Origin: Pseudomonas tremae
GTDB lineage: Bacteria > Pseudomonadota > Gammaproteobacteria > Pseudomonadales > Pseudomonadaceae
Assembly: GCF_001401155.1 (NCBI RefSeq)
Contig: NZ_LJRO01000090.1
Coordinates: forward strand, 289,468-353,467
Reading direction: 5' to 3'
Length of the DNA stretch: 64,000 nucleotides
A program made the translations under genes and the position numbers. This document shows, piece by piece, positions 26,378 through 36,004 of this stretch. Under the pieces are notes generated by a model. It saw only the letters and a program-made list of their open reading frames with translations. It had not been told where the DNA came from and searched no databases. The first letter of the stretch is position 1, and each line of letters opens with the position of its first letter.

Positions 26378-27447
26378 CAGGCATTCCTCGCGCTGAAGTC
26401 GATTCGTGGGTCGACAAGGGTGTAGCAGATATCGCCTATCAGCTTTATCAGCAGGCCGAAGACCGTGAAGATGAACAACGAGCCAAACACCACCGGATAA
26501 TCCCGCGAGACTGCCGCTTCGTAGCTCATGCGACCAAGACCATCCAGCGAGAAGATCACCTCGATCAGCAGCGATCCGGCAAAGAACACGCTGATGAACG
26601 CCTGAGGTATGCCCGAGACCACCAGTAACATCGCATTACGAAACACATGCCCGTAAAGCACGCGCCGCTCGCTCATGCCTTTGGCCCGCGCTGTGGTCAC
26701 GTACTGGCGAGTGATTTCGTTCAGAAAAGAGTTTTTTGTCAGCAGGGTCAGTGTCGCAAAGCCACCGATCACCAGTGCGCAGACTGGTAGCGCCAAGTGC
26801 CAGAAATAGTCTGCAACCTTGCCGACCGTCGTCAGTTGATCGAAATTGTCCGAGACCAGCCCACGCACCGGAAACCAGTTCATGGAGGTGCCGCCGCAAA
26901 ATACCACCACCAACAACATGGCGAACAAAAAGGCCGGTGTGGCATAGCCGATGATGATTGCTGTGCTGCTCCAGATATCAAACTGGCTGCCGTGCCTGAC
27001 AGCCTTGCGAATCCCCAATGGGATTGACACAAGGTAAGTCAGCAAGGTCGCCCAGAGCCCCAAAGAAATGGACACGGGCATCTTCTGCAAAATTAGATCG
27101 GTCACCTTGGCGCCACGGAAGAAGCTGGAACCGAAATCCAGCCGTGCGTAGTTTTTCAGCATCAGCCAGAGGCGCTCATGCAGCGGCTTGTCGAAGCCGT
27201 ATTGACGTTCTATCTGCTTGATCAGTTCCGGGTCCAGCCCTCGGGATGCTCTGGAGTGCCCGGAGCTGGCCGACTCTGTCGCGCCAGCACCTGCGCCGGC
27301 GGTTGCGGCGCCGACCCCCTGTAAGCGTGCGATTGCCTGCTCGACGGGGCCTCCGGGGGCCGCCTGAACGATGAAGAAGTTGACCAGCAAAATGCACAGC
27401 AGGGTAGGGATGATAAGCAGTAGCCGTCGCAAGATGTAACCCAGCAT
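26377..27447 (-). CDS. yejB: YejB-type permease
   Basis: 356 residues from ATG 27447, whose A is the last base of the yejA stop (TGATG). This start gives the correct N-terminal helix ([20 protein letters not shown]); a much longer frame upstream is read-through of yejA in another frame. The insert after helix 1, about residues 40-75, is Gly/Ala-rich ([20 protein letters not shown]), longer than I expect for YejB. The EAA loop is [20 protein letters not shown]. Confidence 0.92.
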   Translation of the reverse strand: MLGYILRRLLLIIPTLLCILLVNFFIVQAAPGGPVEQAIARLQGVGAATAGAGAGATESASSGHSRASRGLDPELIKQIERQYGFDKPLHERLWLMLKNYARLDFGSSFFRGAKVTDLILQKMPVSISLGLWATLLTYLVSIPLGIRKAVRHGSQFDIWSSTAIIIGYATPAFLFAMLLVVVFCGGTSMNWFPVRGLVSDNFDQLTTVGKVADYFWHLALPVCALVIGGFATLTLLTKNSFLNEITRQYVTTARAKGMSERRVLYGHVFRNAMLLVVSGIPQAFISVFFAGSLLIEVIFSLDGLGRMSYEAAVSRDYPVVFGSLFIFTVFGLLIKLIGDICYTLVDPRIDFSARNA

Positions 27448-29315
27448 CAGTGCATCTCCGCAGCAAGGGCCGAGGCGCCGCGCTTCTCGGCGAACTGCTC
27501 GTTGGTCAGCGGCGTGGGGCTGATTTCCCACCAGGTTTCGATGGCTTCGCTGTTGCTGGCCTGGGTTTTCGGAATGCCGAAACGGTTCCACCAAACGGTC
27601 GAGGAACCCGGTGGGTAATAGTTCGGGATCCAGTAGTAATTCCATTGCAACACGCGATCCAGGCAGTGCGCATAGTCGGTCATGGTCTTCTTGTTGTCAG
27701 CCTTGAGCAGCCCTGCAATCAAGGTGTCGACCGCAGGGTCCTGAAGCGCCATGTAGTTGTTCGAGCCAGGATCCATAGCCACCTTTGAACCAAAACTGTT
27801 GTACAACTCGGCTCCGGGGGACGTAGATACCGGGTAACCGGTGACAATCATGTCGTAATCGCGGGCCATCACACGGTTCAGGTACTGCGCCGAGTCAATC
27901 CGGCGAATGTCAAAATGGATGCCGATCTGCGCCAGCGTGCGCTTGTAGGGCAGCAGCATTCTTTCGAGCCCTGTCTGCGCGTTGAGAAACGTGAAGCTGA
28001 AAGGCTCGCCCTTAGCATTGACCAGCTCATCGCCTTTAGGTGTCCAGCCCGCTGCCTTCATCAGCGCCAGGGCTTGCAGCTGCTTGTCGCGAATAAGGCC
28101 TGTGCCGTCAGTCTTGGGCGCTTTGAACACGGTATCGAATACCTCGTCCGGGACCTTGCCACGCAAGGGGGCGAGGATTTCAAGTTCGGCAGCTGTGGGC
28201 TGCTGGCTGGCGGCCAGTTCGGAGTTCGAGAAGTAACTGTCCTGGCGAATATACATGTCGCGCATCATTTGCCGGTTGGTCCATTCAAAGTCCCAAAGCA
28301 GCGAGAGTGCCTGGCGTACGCGGCGGTCCTGAAACATGGGTCGACTCAGGTTGAACACGAAGCCCTGCGAGCTTTGAATGGCACCTTTGGCCAGATGTGC
28401 CTTCTGCAGTCGTCCATCGCTGAGAGCCGGACCGTCATAGCGTATCGAATAGCCAGTCGCCGAAAATTCACGGTTGTAGTCGTAGGCGCCGCCTTTGAGA
28501 ACCGTGCGAGCCACGTCGATATCACCGAAATACTCGATACTGAATTTATCGAAGTTGTACATGCCTCTGCTGACTGGCAGGTCCTTGCCCCACCAGTCGG
28601 GGTCACGTTGAAAGGTAATGGTGCGGCCCGGATCAACATGGCCGATGGTGTAAGGACCACTGCCAGGCGGTATCTCAAACCCGGCGCCACTGGCGAAGTC
28701 GCGGGATTTCCACCAGTGCTCCGGGAATACCGGCAATGAAGCCAGATCAAGGGGCAGGGTGCGGCTGTCGTTTTGCTTGAAGTCGAAACGAATCTGCGTG
28801 GGCGATTCGACCGTCACATCCTTGACCGACTCGAACTGAGTCCGGTACTGCAGGCTGCCTTGGGTCATCAACAGTTCGTAGGTGTATTTCACATCATTGG
28901 CCGTTATCGGTGTGCCGTCGCTGAAGCGAGCCTTCGGGTTCAGGTAGAACCGCAACGACAGACCGTCCTCACCGCGCTCCATCTTCTCGGCAACCAGCCC
29001 ATAGACCGTATAGGGCTCATCCAGCGAGCGTATGGCCAGCGGCGCATAAAGCATGCCGTTGATCTGTGATACGCCCAGGCCTTTGTCGGTGAACGGCATG
29101 AGGTGATCGAACTGACCGATTTCGATGGCTGAGCGACGCATGCTGCCGCCCTTGGGAGCATCCGGGTTCACGTAGTCGAAATGCCTGAAGTCAGCAGCAT
29201 AGCGCGGCGCTTCGCCATAGACAGTCAGTGCATGTTGCGGTGCGGCGGACAAGGGAGGCACGGCGCCGAACAGGGTCAGCGTCAAAGCGAGCAATGATGA
29301 ACAGACAAAACGCAT
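27447..29315 (-). CDS. yejA: YejA-type oligopeptide-binding protein
   Basis: 622 residues from ATG 29315, which gives a clean Sec signal ([20 protein letters not shown], cleavage near SAA-P). The mature part is a large SBP_bac_5 protein: [18 protein letters not shown], then [19 protein letters not shown]. It delivers peptides to YejBE in the inner membrane. It is first in the operon. About 170 bases separate it from the divergent/adjacent region with the ppiC terminator. Confidence 0.92.
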   Translation of the reverse strand: MRFVCSSLLALTLTLFGAVPPLSAAPQHALTVYGEAPRYAADFRHFDYVNPDAPKGGSMRRSAIEIGQFDHLMPFTDKGLGVSQINGMLYAPLAIRSLDEPYTVYGLVAEKMERGEDGLSLRFYLNPKARFSDGTPITANDVKYTYELLMTQGSLQYRTQFESVKDVTVESPTQIRFDFKQNDSRTLPLDLASLPVFPEHWWKSRDFASGAGFEIPPGSGPYTIGHVDPGRTITFQRDPDWWGKDLPVSRGMYNFDKFSIEYFGDIDVARTVLKGGAYDYNREFSATGYSIRYDGPALSDGRLQKAHLAKGAIQSSQGFVFNLSRPMFQDRRVRQALSLLWDFEWTNRQMMRDMYIRQDSYFSNSELAASQQPTAAELEILAPLRGKVPDEVFDTVFKAPKTDGTGLIRDKQLQALALMKAAGWTPKGDELVNAKGEPFSFTFLNAQTGLERMLLPYKRTLAQIGIHFDIRRIDSAQYLNRVMARDYDMIVTGYPVSTSPGAELYNSFGSKVAMDPGSNNYMALQDPAVDTLIAGLLKADNKKTMTDYAHCLDRVLQWNYYWIPNYYPPGSSTVWWNRFGIPKTQASNSEAIETWWEISPTPLTNEQFAEKRGASALAAEMH

Positions 29316-29492
29316 GACTCGAATCCTGACTGATGTCCGCAAGCGAATATCAGGGTTAAAGGTGACGGGTGATCGGACACGCAAAGGCACAGGCAAGCAG
29401 GCCGTGCATCGATATCGCGATATCTTCTACAGACAAATGGCCGCTTAGCCAAGCCACTGCAGGCAGGCGTCTGAATCAATCGCCGGAAACGA

Positions 29493-29520
29493 AAACGGCC
29501 CATCCGAAGATGAGCCGTTT
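29493..29520 (-). terminator. Rho-independent terminator of the second ppiC gene
   Basis: On the minus strand AAACGGCTCATC and GATGGGCCGTTT pair around a TTCG tetraloop, followed by TTCGTTT. It lies just downstream of the parvulin stop at 29540. Confidence 0.8.
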
Positions 29521-29539
29521 GGCACTCGGTACGGCAGGA

Positions 29540-29821
29540 TCAGTCCTGACGGCTGGTCACTTCCAGCAAGTGGTAGCCGAACTGGGTCTTGACCGGACCC
29601 TGAACAGTATTAACCGGCGCACTGAAAACCACCGTGTCAAATTCCTTGACCATCTGGCCTGGACCGAACGAACCCAGATCGCCGCCCTGACGGCTGGACG
29701 GGCAGCTGGAATTGGCCTTGGCGATTTCCGCGAAATCAGCGCCGCCTTCGATCTGAGCCTTGAGTTCGTTGCACTTTTCTTCGCTCGAAACAAGGATGTG
29801 GCGGGCAGTGGCTTTAGGCAT
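29540..29821 (-). CDS. ppiC: single-domain parvulin peptidyl-prolyl isomerase (second copy)
   Basis: 93 residues, cytoplasmic, with the parvulin core ARHILVSSEEKCNELKAQI, SSCPSSRQGGDLGSFGPGQM and KTQFGYHLLEV. GGAGATT precedes the ATG. It closely resembles the copy at 22078 but the two sequences are clearly diverged, so this is an old duplication. It lies 80 bases downstream of the DAHP synthase gene on the same strand but has its own terminator. Confidence 0.92.
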   Translation of the reverse strand: MPKATARHILVSSEEKCNELKAQIEGGADFAEIAKANSSCPSSRQGGDLGSFGPGQMVKEFDTVVFSAPVNTVQGPVKTQFGYHLLEVTSRQD

Positions 29822-29901
29822 GGGAAATAATCTCCTGTGAAAAAAAGAAAGAGCGTACCGGATTCAGTGCGGTATTTCCCGACAAAGTTCCTTCGCCTTG
29901 C

Positions 29902-30984
29902 CTATCTGTAGCGCAGCCGGTCGACGGCTTCCCGCAACAACTGTTCGGTGGCTGTCCAGCCCAGGCAGCCATCGGTAATCGACACCCCGTATTGCAATGT
30001 CTCGCCCAGCGACTGACAGCCCTCGAACAGGTGGCTTTCGATCATCATGCCAATCAGTGAAGAATTGCCGGACAGGCGTTGCTCGAGAACATCGTTGAAT
30101 ACGTGGGGCTGACGTGCCGGGTTTTTGCCGCTATTGGCGTGGCTGCAATCCACCATGATTCGTGGAGCTATTGCGTTTCTGCTCAGGCTGGCCTGCACAT
30201 GGGCGACGCTCAGGCGATCATGATTAGGGCCGCCATGCCCGCCACGCAGCACGATGTGGGTATCCGGGTTGCCCTGCGTCTCGATGATCGCCGGGTGCCC
30301 GTGGCGGTCCATGCCAAAGTGTCGATGCGGGTGCGCTGCCGAGCGCATGGCATCGCTGGCGACTGCAACGCCGCCATCCGTGCCGTTCTTGAAACCGACC
30401 GGCATGGGCAGGCCGCTGGCCATTTCCCGATGAATCTGCGATTCGGTAGTGCGCGCGCCGATCGCTACCCAGCTGAGCAGGTCGTCGAAGTAGCCCGCTG
30501 CCATCGGTTGCAGTATTTCAGTGGCGACCGGCAGGCCTATCCCAAGCATGTCGCGCATCAACTGTCGCGATAGCGCCAATCCGCTGGCCATGTCGTCACT
30601 GCCATCCAGGTGCGGGTCATAAGCCAGACCTTTCCAACCGACTGTCGTACGAGGTTTTTCAACGTAGGCACGCATCACCAGCAGCATCTGATCGCTGACT
30701 TGCGCTGCGAGATCGGCCAGTCGCTCGGCATATTCACGCGCGGATTGCGGGTCATGAATAGAGCAGGGGCCAACAACGATCAGTAGTCGGGAGTCGTCGC
30801 CATTGAGGATGGCGCGTATGGCGCGACGATGTGCAGCGACCTGTTCGGTCAGCTCCACACTCAGCGGCAGTCGGATCTTCAGCTCGAGTGTGCTTGGCAG
30901 GCGTTTTGAGGCGGGGCTGCTGTCCTCTAGCGTCATTACAGGCGTGGACAGGTCAGACGGTTTTACGGCAACGGACGAATTCAT
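29902..30984 (-). CDS. aroF: 3-deoxy-7-phosphoheptulonate (DAHP) synthase, class I
   Basis: 360 residues from ATG 30984, preceded by AGGAAG; an upstream ATG at 31044 overlaps the small ORF before it. Active-site motifs are VGPCSIHDPQSA (metal Cys), EKPRTTVGWKGL, GNPDTHIVLRGG and VDCSHANSGK. It condenses phosphoenolpyruvate and erythrose-4-phosphate, the entry to aromatic synthesis. The N-terminal extension is the type that mediates feedback inhibition in AroF/G/H enzymes. The isozyme class (Tyr, Phe or Trp) cannot be fixed here. An attenuator-like leader and a small ORF lie upstream on the same strand. Confidence 0.9.
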   Translation of the reverse strand: MNSSVAVKPSDLSTPVMTLEDSSPASKRLPSTLELKIRLPLSVELTEQVAAHRRAIRAILNGDDSRLLIVVGPCSIHDPQSAREYAERLADLAAQVSDQMLLVMRAYVEKPRTTVGWKGLAYDPHLDGSDDMASGLALSRQLMRDMLGIGLPVATEILQPMAAGYFDDLLSWVAIGARTTESQIHREMASGLPMPVGFKNGTDGGVAVASDAMRSAAHPHRHFGMDRHGHPAIIETQGNPDTHIVLRGGHGGPNHDRLSVAHVQASLSRNAIAPRIMVDCSHANSGKNPARQPHVFNDVLEQRLSGNSSLIGMMIESHLFEGCQSLGETLQYGVSITDGCLGWTATEQLLREAVDRLRYR

Positions 30985-31025
30985 TTTCGGGCTTCCTGGG
31001 CTGGCGGGGCAATCCCGCGCTGACC

Positions 31026-31178
31026 CTACTGGGGTGTTCGACAAAGGGCCGTATTGGCCGGGCGTTTACGGTTGCCACCTGGCAGTGACCGGTCGGAGGC
31101 GGCAGGCTGTCCCGAACGGAGGTGGCTAAATCGCCAGGCGAAGTCGATGTCGTTGCGGTAATAAGTGGTGTATTTCAT
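31026..31178 (-). CDS. 50-residue ORF between the attenuator and the DAHP synthase gene
   Basis: ATG at 31178 follows a good ribosome site (TGAGGATC). The N-terminus is rich in aromatic codons: MKYTTYYRNDIDFAWRFSHL, with three Tyr, two Phe and one Trp in 20 codons. The rest is Arg/Pro/Ser-rich without predicted structure. It stops 41 bases before aroF. It could be a second leader peptide or a genuine small protein. The composition of the first half argues for selection; the second half does not. Confidence 0.5.
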   Translation of the reverse strand: MKYTTYYRNDIDFAWRFSHLRSGQPAASDRSLPGGNRKRPANTALCRTPQ

Positions 31179-31236
31179 GTCGTGATCCTCAGCAGGCAGT
31201 GTGATGTTCTTGAAAAGTTGAAAATTCGGGACTCTG

Positions 31237-31273
31237 AAAAAACAAAACCCCCGATCGGGGAGCCGACCGGGGG
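31237..31273 (-). terminator. attenuator terminator upstream of DAHP synthase
   Basis: On the minus strand CCCCCGGTCGG pairs with CCGATCGGGGG (one G-U pair) and is followed by TTTTGTTTTTT. It sits 50 bases after the stop of the aromatic-rich leader peptide and 250 bases before aroF. A second hairpin (31291-31315) and an AGAGAATTCTCT palindrome (31276-31287) lie between leader and terminator, providing candidates for the alternative anti-terminator fold. Confidence 0.8.
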
Positions 31274-31323
31274 TTAGAGAATTCTCTGGTTGGCGTCCCC
31301 TTGAAATGGGCGCCAGATGGGTA

Positions 31324-31470
31324 TCAGGCGCGCCAGTGGCTAAACCAATACCCATAATAAGAATTGAGCTGAAAACACTGACGCAGCGACACCATTCGCA
31401 CGGCCACGGCTGATGCCTGGCGAGTAATGCCGGCAAGAGCTTGAAGCGTGAATGGGATGGACTGCTGCAT
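31324..31470 (-). CDS. aromatic-rich leader peptide of the DAHP synthase gene
   Basis: A 48-residue ORF from ATG 31470, preceded by CGGAGA. Its C-terminus is FQLNSYYGYWFSHWRA: three Tyr, two Trp and two Phe in sixteen residues, just before the stop. Position ahead of a strong terminator and of an aromatic-pathway entry gene is the standard layout for ribosome-mediated attenuation. Stalling at Tyr or Trp codons would favour read-through. At 48 residues it is long for a leader. The mechanism is inferred. Confidence 0.7.
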   Translation of the reverse strand: MQQSIPFTLQALAGITRQASAVAVRMVSLRQCFQLNSYYGYWFSHWRA

Positions 31471-31627
31471 GGGTGTGTCTCCGTAGATTGAGCCGAAGCT
31501 TACTTCAGGAACGGCGGCGCGTTCAATTGGAAAATTCAATCAAGGTCATTGGCGCGGCTATCAGTGGAAAACAGTCAGTGGCAAACAGTGGAAAAACGAA
31601 ACATGTTTCAAATGTCGCGCCCAACGC

Positions 31628-31972
31628 TCAGCGATGAACTACCCGATGGTGGGTGACAGGTGGGGCCGCAACAAGGTATCTTGCAAGCCTGTTTGCACCG
31701 CTGGAAGCATTGATTCCTGTAGCTTCCTCCCGATGAGATGAACAATACGTCACTCGTTGCCTTCTTTTTTGCCTGGGTTTTGCAGTCGGGATAAATTCAC
31801 CCTTCTTGCCTGGCAATACCGTCACTTTATGCGCTTTGCCGTTCCTGCTTTCTGCCATTACCTGGCAAATTTGTTGCGGGATCAACGCTATTTCACTAAC
31901 AAAAGACTGACCGGATGTGCACTGTTTTTCAAGCCAGGCCTTGGCTTGTGCTGCGGTGCGTATTCCGGGCAT
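31628..31972 (-). CDS. putative small DNA-binding protein, possibly decayed
   Basis: 114 residues. The first 60 (IRTAAQAKAWLEKQCTSGQS, then GKAHKVTVLPGKKGEFIP) recall a family of short phage- or plasmid-type DNA-binding proteins found in pseudomonads. Those usually read T-AQAK-WL---G----F--...GKAHK-AV-LGLK. The centre of the helix-turn-helix is disturbed and the C-terminal 45 residues look like read-through. No good ribosome site precedes the ATG. It is divergent from the XRE gene at 32053 with 80 bases between, an arrangement typical of phage-type switch pairs. Function is not established. Confidence 0.4.
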   Translation of the reverse strand: MPGIRTAAQAKAWLEKQCTSGQSFVSEIALIPQQICQVMAESRNGKAHKVTVLPGKKGEFIPTAKPRQKRRQRVTYCSSHREEATGINASSGANRLARYLVAAPPVTHHRVVHR

Positions 31973-32052
31973 AGTTCAAAGCCGTTCAAATCAGTTTAAT
32001 TCAGCTGGGTTCTACCACCCGTCAGGGTGTGTCAACAGGGTTATGCATTCAA

Positions 32053-32415
32053 ATGAGTGGAATCGGATACCGATTAAGGAAAGAACGAGAACGTCTCGGG
32101 CTTTCTCAACGCAGCTTCGGTGAGATCGGTGGGGTTGAAGCCAATGCCCAGGGCAAGTACGAGAACGGTGACCGTGCTCCAAAGGCTGATTACCTGGCTG
32201 CTGTTGCTGCCAAGGGTGTAGATGTACTTTACGTGCTGACCGGAACCCACACACCTGTGCCGATCGATAATCTGAGTGTTATCGAGGAGAAGATTCTGGG
32301 CAATTACCGGGTGCTGGAAAAAGAAGATCAAGACGCGATCAGACGTCTGACCACGACTATCGCCGAGCATGCCGGCTGTGCTGTTGCTGCCGAAAAGCTC
32401 CCTTCCGGTAGCTGA
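32053..32415 (+). CDS. XRE-family helix-turn-helix regulator
   Basis: 120 residues from ATG 32053. A Cro/CI-type helix-turn-helix fills residues 5-60 (YRLRKERERLGLSQRSFGEI, then ANAQGKYENGDRAPKADYLA). The C-terminal half (about 75-120) is short and acidic, with no autocleavage domain. It lies between the aromatic leader region and gacA, divergent from a small DNA-binding ORF. The likely target is their shared 80-base intergenic region. A link to gacA transcription is possible but not shown. Confidence 0.8.
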   Translation: MSGIGYRLRKERERLGLSQRSFGEIGGVEANAQGKYENGDRAPKADYLAAVAAKGVDVLYVLTGTHTPVPIDNLSVIEEKILGNYRVLEKEDQDAIRRLTTTIAEHAGCAVAAEKLPSGS

Positions 32416-32551
32416 TCCGAAAGGGCTTTTCAGCGCTTCGGCACGGGTCATTGTCATATTGTCGAGCGTCGGAGTTCGCAGTGCTAGGTCTCACTCACTG
32501 TTTTTGTTATGGTGATTGTCATTCGTTATGACTGTTGCGTGAGGTGTCTGC

Positions 32552-33196
32552 TTGATTAAGGTGCTAGTTGTCGATGACCATGATCTTGTGCGGACAGGCA
32601 TCACGCGCATGCTCGCCGACATTGACGGGCTGCAGGTTGTCGGTCAGGCCGATTCCGGTGAAGAATCCCTGAAGAAAGCGCGCGAGCTCAAGCCCGACGT
32701 GGTGCTGATGGACGTCAAGATGCCGGGCATCGGCGGTCTGGAAGCCACGCGCAAGATGCTTCGCAGCCATCCGGACATCAAAGTCGTCGCCGTCACTGTC
32801 TGTGAGGAAGACCCGTTTCCGACTCGCTTGCTGCAGGCCGGTGCCGCAGGTTACATGACCAAGGGCGCTGGGCTTGCCGAGATGGTTCAGGCGATCCGAC
32901 TGGTGTTTGCAGGCCAGCGCTACATCAGCCCGCAGATCGCCCAGCAGCTTGCCTTGAAGTCGTTTCAACCGCAGGTCAACAACTCGCCATTCGATCTTCT
33001 GTCCGAGCGTGAGATCCAGATCGCCTTGATGATTGTCGGCTGCCAGAAAGTCCAGACCATCTCGGACAAGCTCTGCCTGTCGCCTAAAACCGTGAACACC
33101 TACCGATATCGTATCTTTGAAAAGCTTTCGATCAGCAGTGATGTCGAACTGGCTTTGCTCGCTGTGCGCCACGGCATGGTTGATGCCAGCGCCTGA
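32552..33196 (+). CDS. gacA: global response regulator GacA
   Basis: 214 residues with a receiver domain (phospho-acceptor D54 in [10 protein letters not shown], acidic pair in VVDDHD) and a LuxR-type helix-turn-helix at about 145-210 ([14 protein letters not shown], then [19 protein letters not shown]). It starts at TTG; no ATG fits the family N-terminus. With sensor GacS it activates rsm small RNAs and so controls secondary metabolites, motility and virulence. The linkage gacA-uvrC-pgsA is the classic gamma-proteobacterial order; only two bases separate gacA from uvrC. Confidence 0.96.
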   Translation: MIKVLVVDDHDLVRTGITRMLADIDGLQVVGQADSGEESLKKARELKPDVVLMDVKMPGIGGLEATRKMLRSHPDIKVVAVTVCEEDPFPTRLLQAGAAGYMTKGAGLAEMVQAIRLVFAGQRYISPQIAQQLALKSFQPQVNNSPFDLLSEREIQIALMIVGCQKVQTISDKLCLSPKTVNTYRYRIFEKLSISSDVELALLAVRHGMVDASA

Positions 33197-33198
33197 AC

Positions 33199-35022
33199 AT
33201 GACCCAGACATTTGACCCCAGTGCTTTTCTTGCGACCTGTAGCGGGCGCCCCGGCGTCTACCGGATGTTCGATGCCGAAGCCACTCTGCTTTACGTCGGC
33301 AAGGCCAAGAACCTCAAAAAGCGTCTCGCCAGTTATTTCCGCAAAACCGGACACGCACCCAAGACCGGTGCGCTGGTTGCGCGCATTGCCCAGATCGAAA
33401 CCACGATCACCGGCAACGAGACCGAAGCGTTGTTGCTGGAGCAGACACTCATCAAGGAGTGGCGGCCGCCTTACAACATCCTGCTGCGCGACGACAAATC
33501 CTATCCTTATGTGTTTCTGTCCGATAACGCGTTTCCGCGGCTGAGCATTCATCGTGGCGCCAAGAAGGCCAAGGGCCGTTATTTCGGGCCTTACCCGAGT
33601 GCGGGCGCCATCCGCGAAAGTCTCAGCCTGCTGCAGAAGACCTTCCAGGTTCGGCAGTGTGAGGACAGCTATTTCAAGAACCGCACCCGACCGTGTCTTC
33701 AATACCAGATCAAGCGCTGCAAAGGGCCTTGTGTCGGTCTGGTCGAGCCTGAGGTATACGCCGAAGACGTGCGCCATTCGGTGATGTTTCTCGAAGGCCG
33801 CAGCAATGCATTGAGTGACGAGTTGAACGCCTCGATGGAAAAAGCAGCCATGGCGCTGGATTTCGAGCGTGCAGCCGAGCTTCGCGATCAGGTGGCATTG
33901 ATGCGCCGCGTTCAGGATCAGCAAAGCATGGACGGCGGCACCGGTGATGTCGATGTGGTTGCGGCGTTCGTCAACCCCGGCGGCGCTTGCGTACACCTGA
34001 TCAGCGTTCGTGGTGGCAGGGTTTTGGGCAGCAAGAACTTCTTCCCGCAGGTGGGCATAGAAGAGGAGGTCGGCGAGGTAATGTCGGCGTTCCTGGCTCA
34101 GTACTTTCTGGGCGGGATCGACCGGGAGCTGCCCGGCGAAGTCATTGTCAACGTCGTCAACGAAGACTTCCCGGCACTGATTGATGCCATCGAAGAGCTG
34201 CGCGGCGTTGAAATGATCATCAGCCATCGGGTGCGCGGCACTCGGGCTCGCTGGCAGCAAATGGCTGTCACCAATGCCGAGCAGGCGTTGGCAGCGCGTC
34301 TCGCCAACCGTCAGCATGTTGCATCGCGCTTCGAAGCGCTGGCGGTGGTTCTCAATCTCGATGAGCCGCCGATGCGCCTCGAGTGCTACGACATCAGTCA
34401 CTCCAGCGGCGAGGCGACAGTCGCTTCCTGCGTCGTGTTCGGGCCTGAAGGGCCGATAAAATCCGATTATCGCCGGTTCAATATCGAAGGTGTGACAGCT
34501 GGCGACGACTACGCCGCCATGCATCAGGCGTTGACCCGACGCTATAGCCGCATAAAAGCCGGGGAGGGCAAGTTGCCCGATGTGCTGCTGGTAGACGGCG
34601 GCAAGGGACAGATGTCTATGGCCCGCGATGTGCTCAACGAATTGCAGGTTCCGGATCTGATCCTGCTGGGTGTTGCCAAGGGCACCACGCGCAAAGCCGG
34701 GTTCGAGACGCTGTACCTGAACGACGCGGCCCATGAGTTCACGCTACCCGGAGATTCTCCGGCGCTACACCTTATTCAGCAGATTCGCGACGAGGCTCAC
34801 CGCTTCGCAATCACCGGTCATCGGGCGCGTCGGGGCAAAACCCGGCGCACTTCGACCCTTGAGGGCGTTGCTGGCGTCGGGCCGACCCGGCGTCGAGATT
34901 TGCTCAAACACTTCGGTGGATTACAGGAATTGTCCCGTGCAAGCATTGATGAAATCGCAAAAGCACCCGGAATCAGTAAAAAGCTGGCAGAGTCGATTTA
35001 TGCAAACCTGCACAGCGAGTAG
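33199..35022 (+). CDS. uvrC: UvrABC excinuclease subunit C
   Basis: 607 residues with all expected parts. These are an N-terminal GIY-YIG nuclease ([20 protein letters not shown]), the cysteine-rich segment ([15 protein letters not shown]), the UVR motif at about 205-235 ([15 protein letters not shown]), the second nuclease domain ([10 protein letters not shown]) and C-terminal helix-hairpin-helices ([16 protein letters not shown]). It makes both incisions in nucleotide excision repair. It is cotranscribed with gacA. Confidence 0.96.
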   Translation: MTQTFDPSAFLATCSGRPGVYRMFDAEATLLYVGKAKNLKKRLASYFRKTGHAPKTGALVARIAQIETTITGNETEALLLEQTLIKEWRPPYNILLRDDKSYPYVFLSDNAFPRLSIHRGAKKAKGRYFGPYPSAGAIRESLSLLQKTFQVRQCEDSYFKNRTRPCLQYQIKRCKGPCVGLVEPEVYAEDVRHSVMFLEGRSNALSDELNASMEKAAMALDFERAAELRDQVALMRRVQDQQSMDGGTGDVDVVAAFVNPGGACVHLISVRGGRVLGSKNFFPQVGIEEEVGEVMSAFLAQYFLGGIDRELPGEVIVNVVNEDFPALIDAIEELRGVEMIISHRVRGTRARWQQMAVTNAEQALAARLANRQHVASRFEALAVVLNLDEPPMRLECYDISHSSGEATVASCVVFGPEGPIKSDYRRFNIEGVTAGDDYAAMHQALTRRYSRIKAGEGKLPDVLLVDGGKGQMSMARDVLNELQVPDLILLGVAKGTTRKAGFETLYLNDAAHEFTLPGDSPALHLIQQIRDEAHRFAITGHRARRGKTRRTSTLEGVAGVGPTRRRDLLKHFGGLQELSRASIDEIAKAPGISKKLAESIYANLHSE

Positions 35023-35054
35023 AATGCCCGCTCACCTCGTAGCCAGTTGTGCCG

Positions 35055-35615
35055 ATGAATATCCCTAATCTGATCACCGTATTACGCGTTTTACTGATTC
35101 CGATCTTCATTCTGCTGTTTTACATGCCTTATCACTGGAGCTACATGGCGGCCAGTGCGGTCTTTGCGTTTGCTGCGGCAACCGACTGGCTTGACGGGTA
35201 TCTGGCACGCAGGCTTGAGCAAAGCACGCCATTCGGCGCGTTTCTTGATCCTGTGGCAGACAAACTGATGGTGGCCGTTGCACTGGTGCTGCTGGTTCAG
35301 GCGCATGCCAATCTATGGCTGACGCTGCCTGCGGCGGTAATCATTGGTCGTGAAATCGTGATTTCCGCACTTCGTGAGTGGATGGCGGAAATAGGCGCAC
35401 GTGCCCAAGTCGCCGTTTCCAACATGGGTAAATGGAAAACTGCAGCGCAGATGCTAGCGCTGGTCATACTGCTGGGCAATCCGCCAGCTGTTACCGTCTG
35501 GGTAATCCTTGGCTACGCGCTGCTGCTTATCGCCGCGGGGCTGACGTTATGGTCGATGGTGCAATATCTCAGGGCCGCGTGGCCGCACCTCAAGACCACT
35601 GCAGAAAAAAAATAA
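35055..35615 (+). CDS. pgsA: CDP-diacylglycerol--glycerol-3-phosphate 3-phosphatidyltransferase
   Basis: 186 residues from ATG 35055; the family N-terminus [20 protein letters not shown] begins there. The CDP-alcohol phosphatidyltransferase signature is [27 protein letters not shown], read in two parts: [10 protein letters not shown] and [10 protein letters not shown]. Four or five membrane helices are visible. It makes phosphatidylglycerolphosphate in the inner membrane. It follows uvrC by 32 bases. Confidence 0.95.
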   Translation: MNIPNLITVLRVLLIPIFILLFYMPYHWSYMAASAVFAFAAATDWLDGYLARRLEQSTPFGAFLDPVADKLMVAVALVLLVQAHANLWLTLPAAVIIGREIVISALREWMAEIGARAQVAVSNMGKWKTAAQMLALVILLGNPPAVTVWVILGYALLLIAAGLTLWSMVQYLRAAWPHLKTTAEKK

Positions 35616-35632
35616 GTTTTTGAATCAAAGGC

Positions 35633-35660
35633 TTGACGTCGCTATTTGAAAGGCTAGAAT
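35633..35660 (+). promoter_or_regulatory. sigma-70 promoter of tRNA-Gly
   Basis: TTGACG and TAGAAT are separated by 16 bases, followed by a GC-rich discriminator (AGCGCCC) typical of stringently controlled stable-RNA promoters. It ends 21 bases before the tRNA. Confidence 0.8.
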
Positions 35661-35681
35661 AGCGCCCGTCATCAAGACAAT

Positions 35682-35757
<76 letters not shown>

Positions 35758-35770
35758 ATTCAAAGAAAAA

Positions 35771-35793
35771 GCCACTCAATGAGTGGCTTTTTC
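35771..35793 (+). terminator. terminator of the tRNA-Gly transcript
   Basis: GCCACTC-AAT-GAGTGGC stem followed by five T. It is preceded by A-runs, so it could also work from the other strand. A nearly identical hairpin ends deoC at about 41000. Confidence 0.88.
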
Positions 35794-35936
35794 TTGCCTA
35801 AAATTTGGTCACGGCATGTGCCGCACACCACAGTCCTTCACTATTCAGATTATCCAGGCAAACGTTTGGCCTCTCGGCCGCGTTGAGCCGGTTTCCGCGC
35901 GCCATCATTAAAAAAAGGTTGAATAATCACACCGAA

Positions 35937-35952
35937 TGTTATTTAAATAACA
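35937..35952. promoter_or_regulatory. 16-base perfect palindrome before the deoxyribokinase gene
   Basis: TGTTATTTAAATAACA is fully symmetric and lies 52 bases before the kinase start. It resembles DeoR-family operators, whose Escherichia coli form begins TGTTAGAA. The DeoR-type regulator of this cluster is its probable ligand; this is inference. Confidence 0.55.
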
Positions 35953-36004
35953 AAAATAATAACGCCGCAGGGCTTGCCACGGCGTATACAAGGTGACGAT
36001 ATTC

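Noticed and set aside
27448..27645. N-terminal extension of yejB
   Set aside because: It overlaps yejA in another frame; the TGATG junction and the hydrophobic N-terminus fix the start at 27447.
31026..31436. Longer ORF covering both the attenuator and the second small ORF
   Set aside because: The part before 31178 runs through the terminator hairpin and lacks a ribosome site; only the segment from 31178 has one.
33100..34734. 544-codon open frame on the minus strand
   Set aside because: It is antisense to uvrC, with no recognisable motifs or ribosome site.
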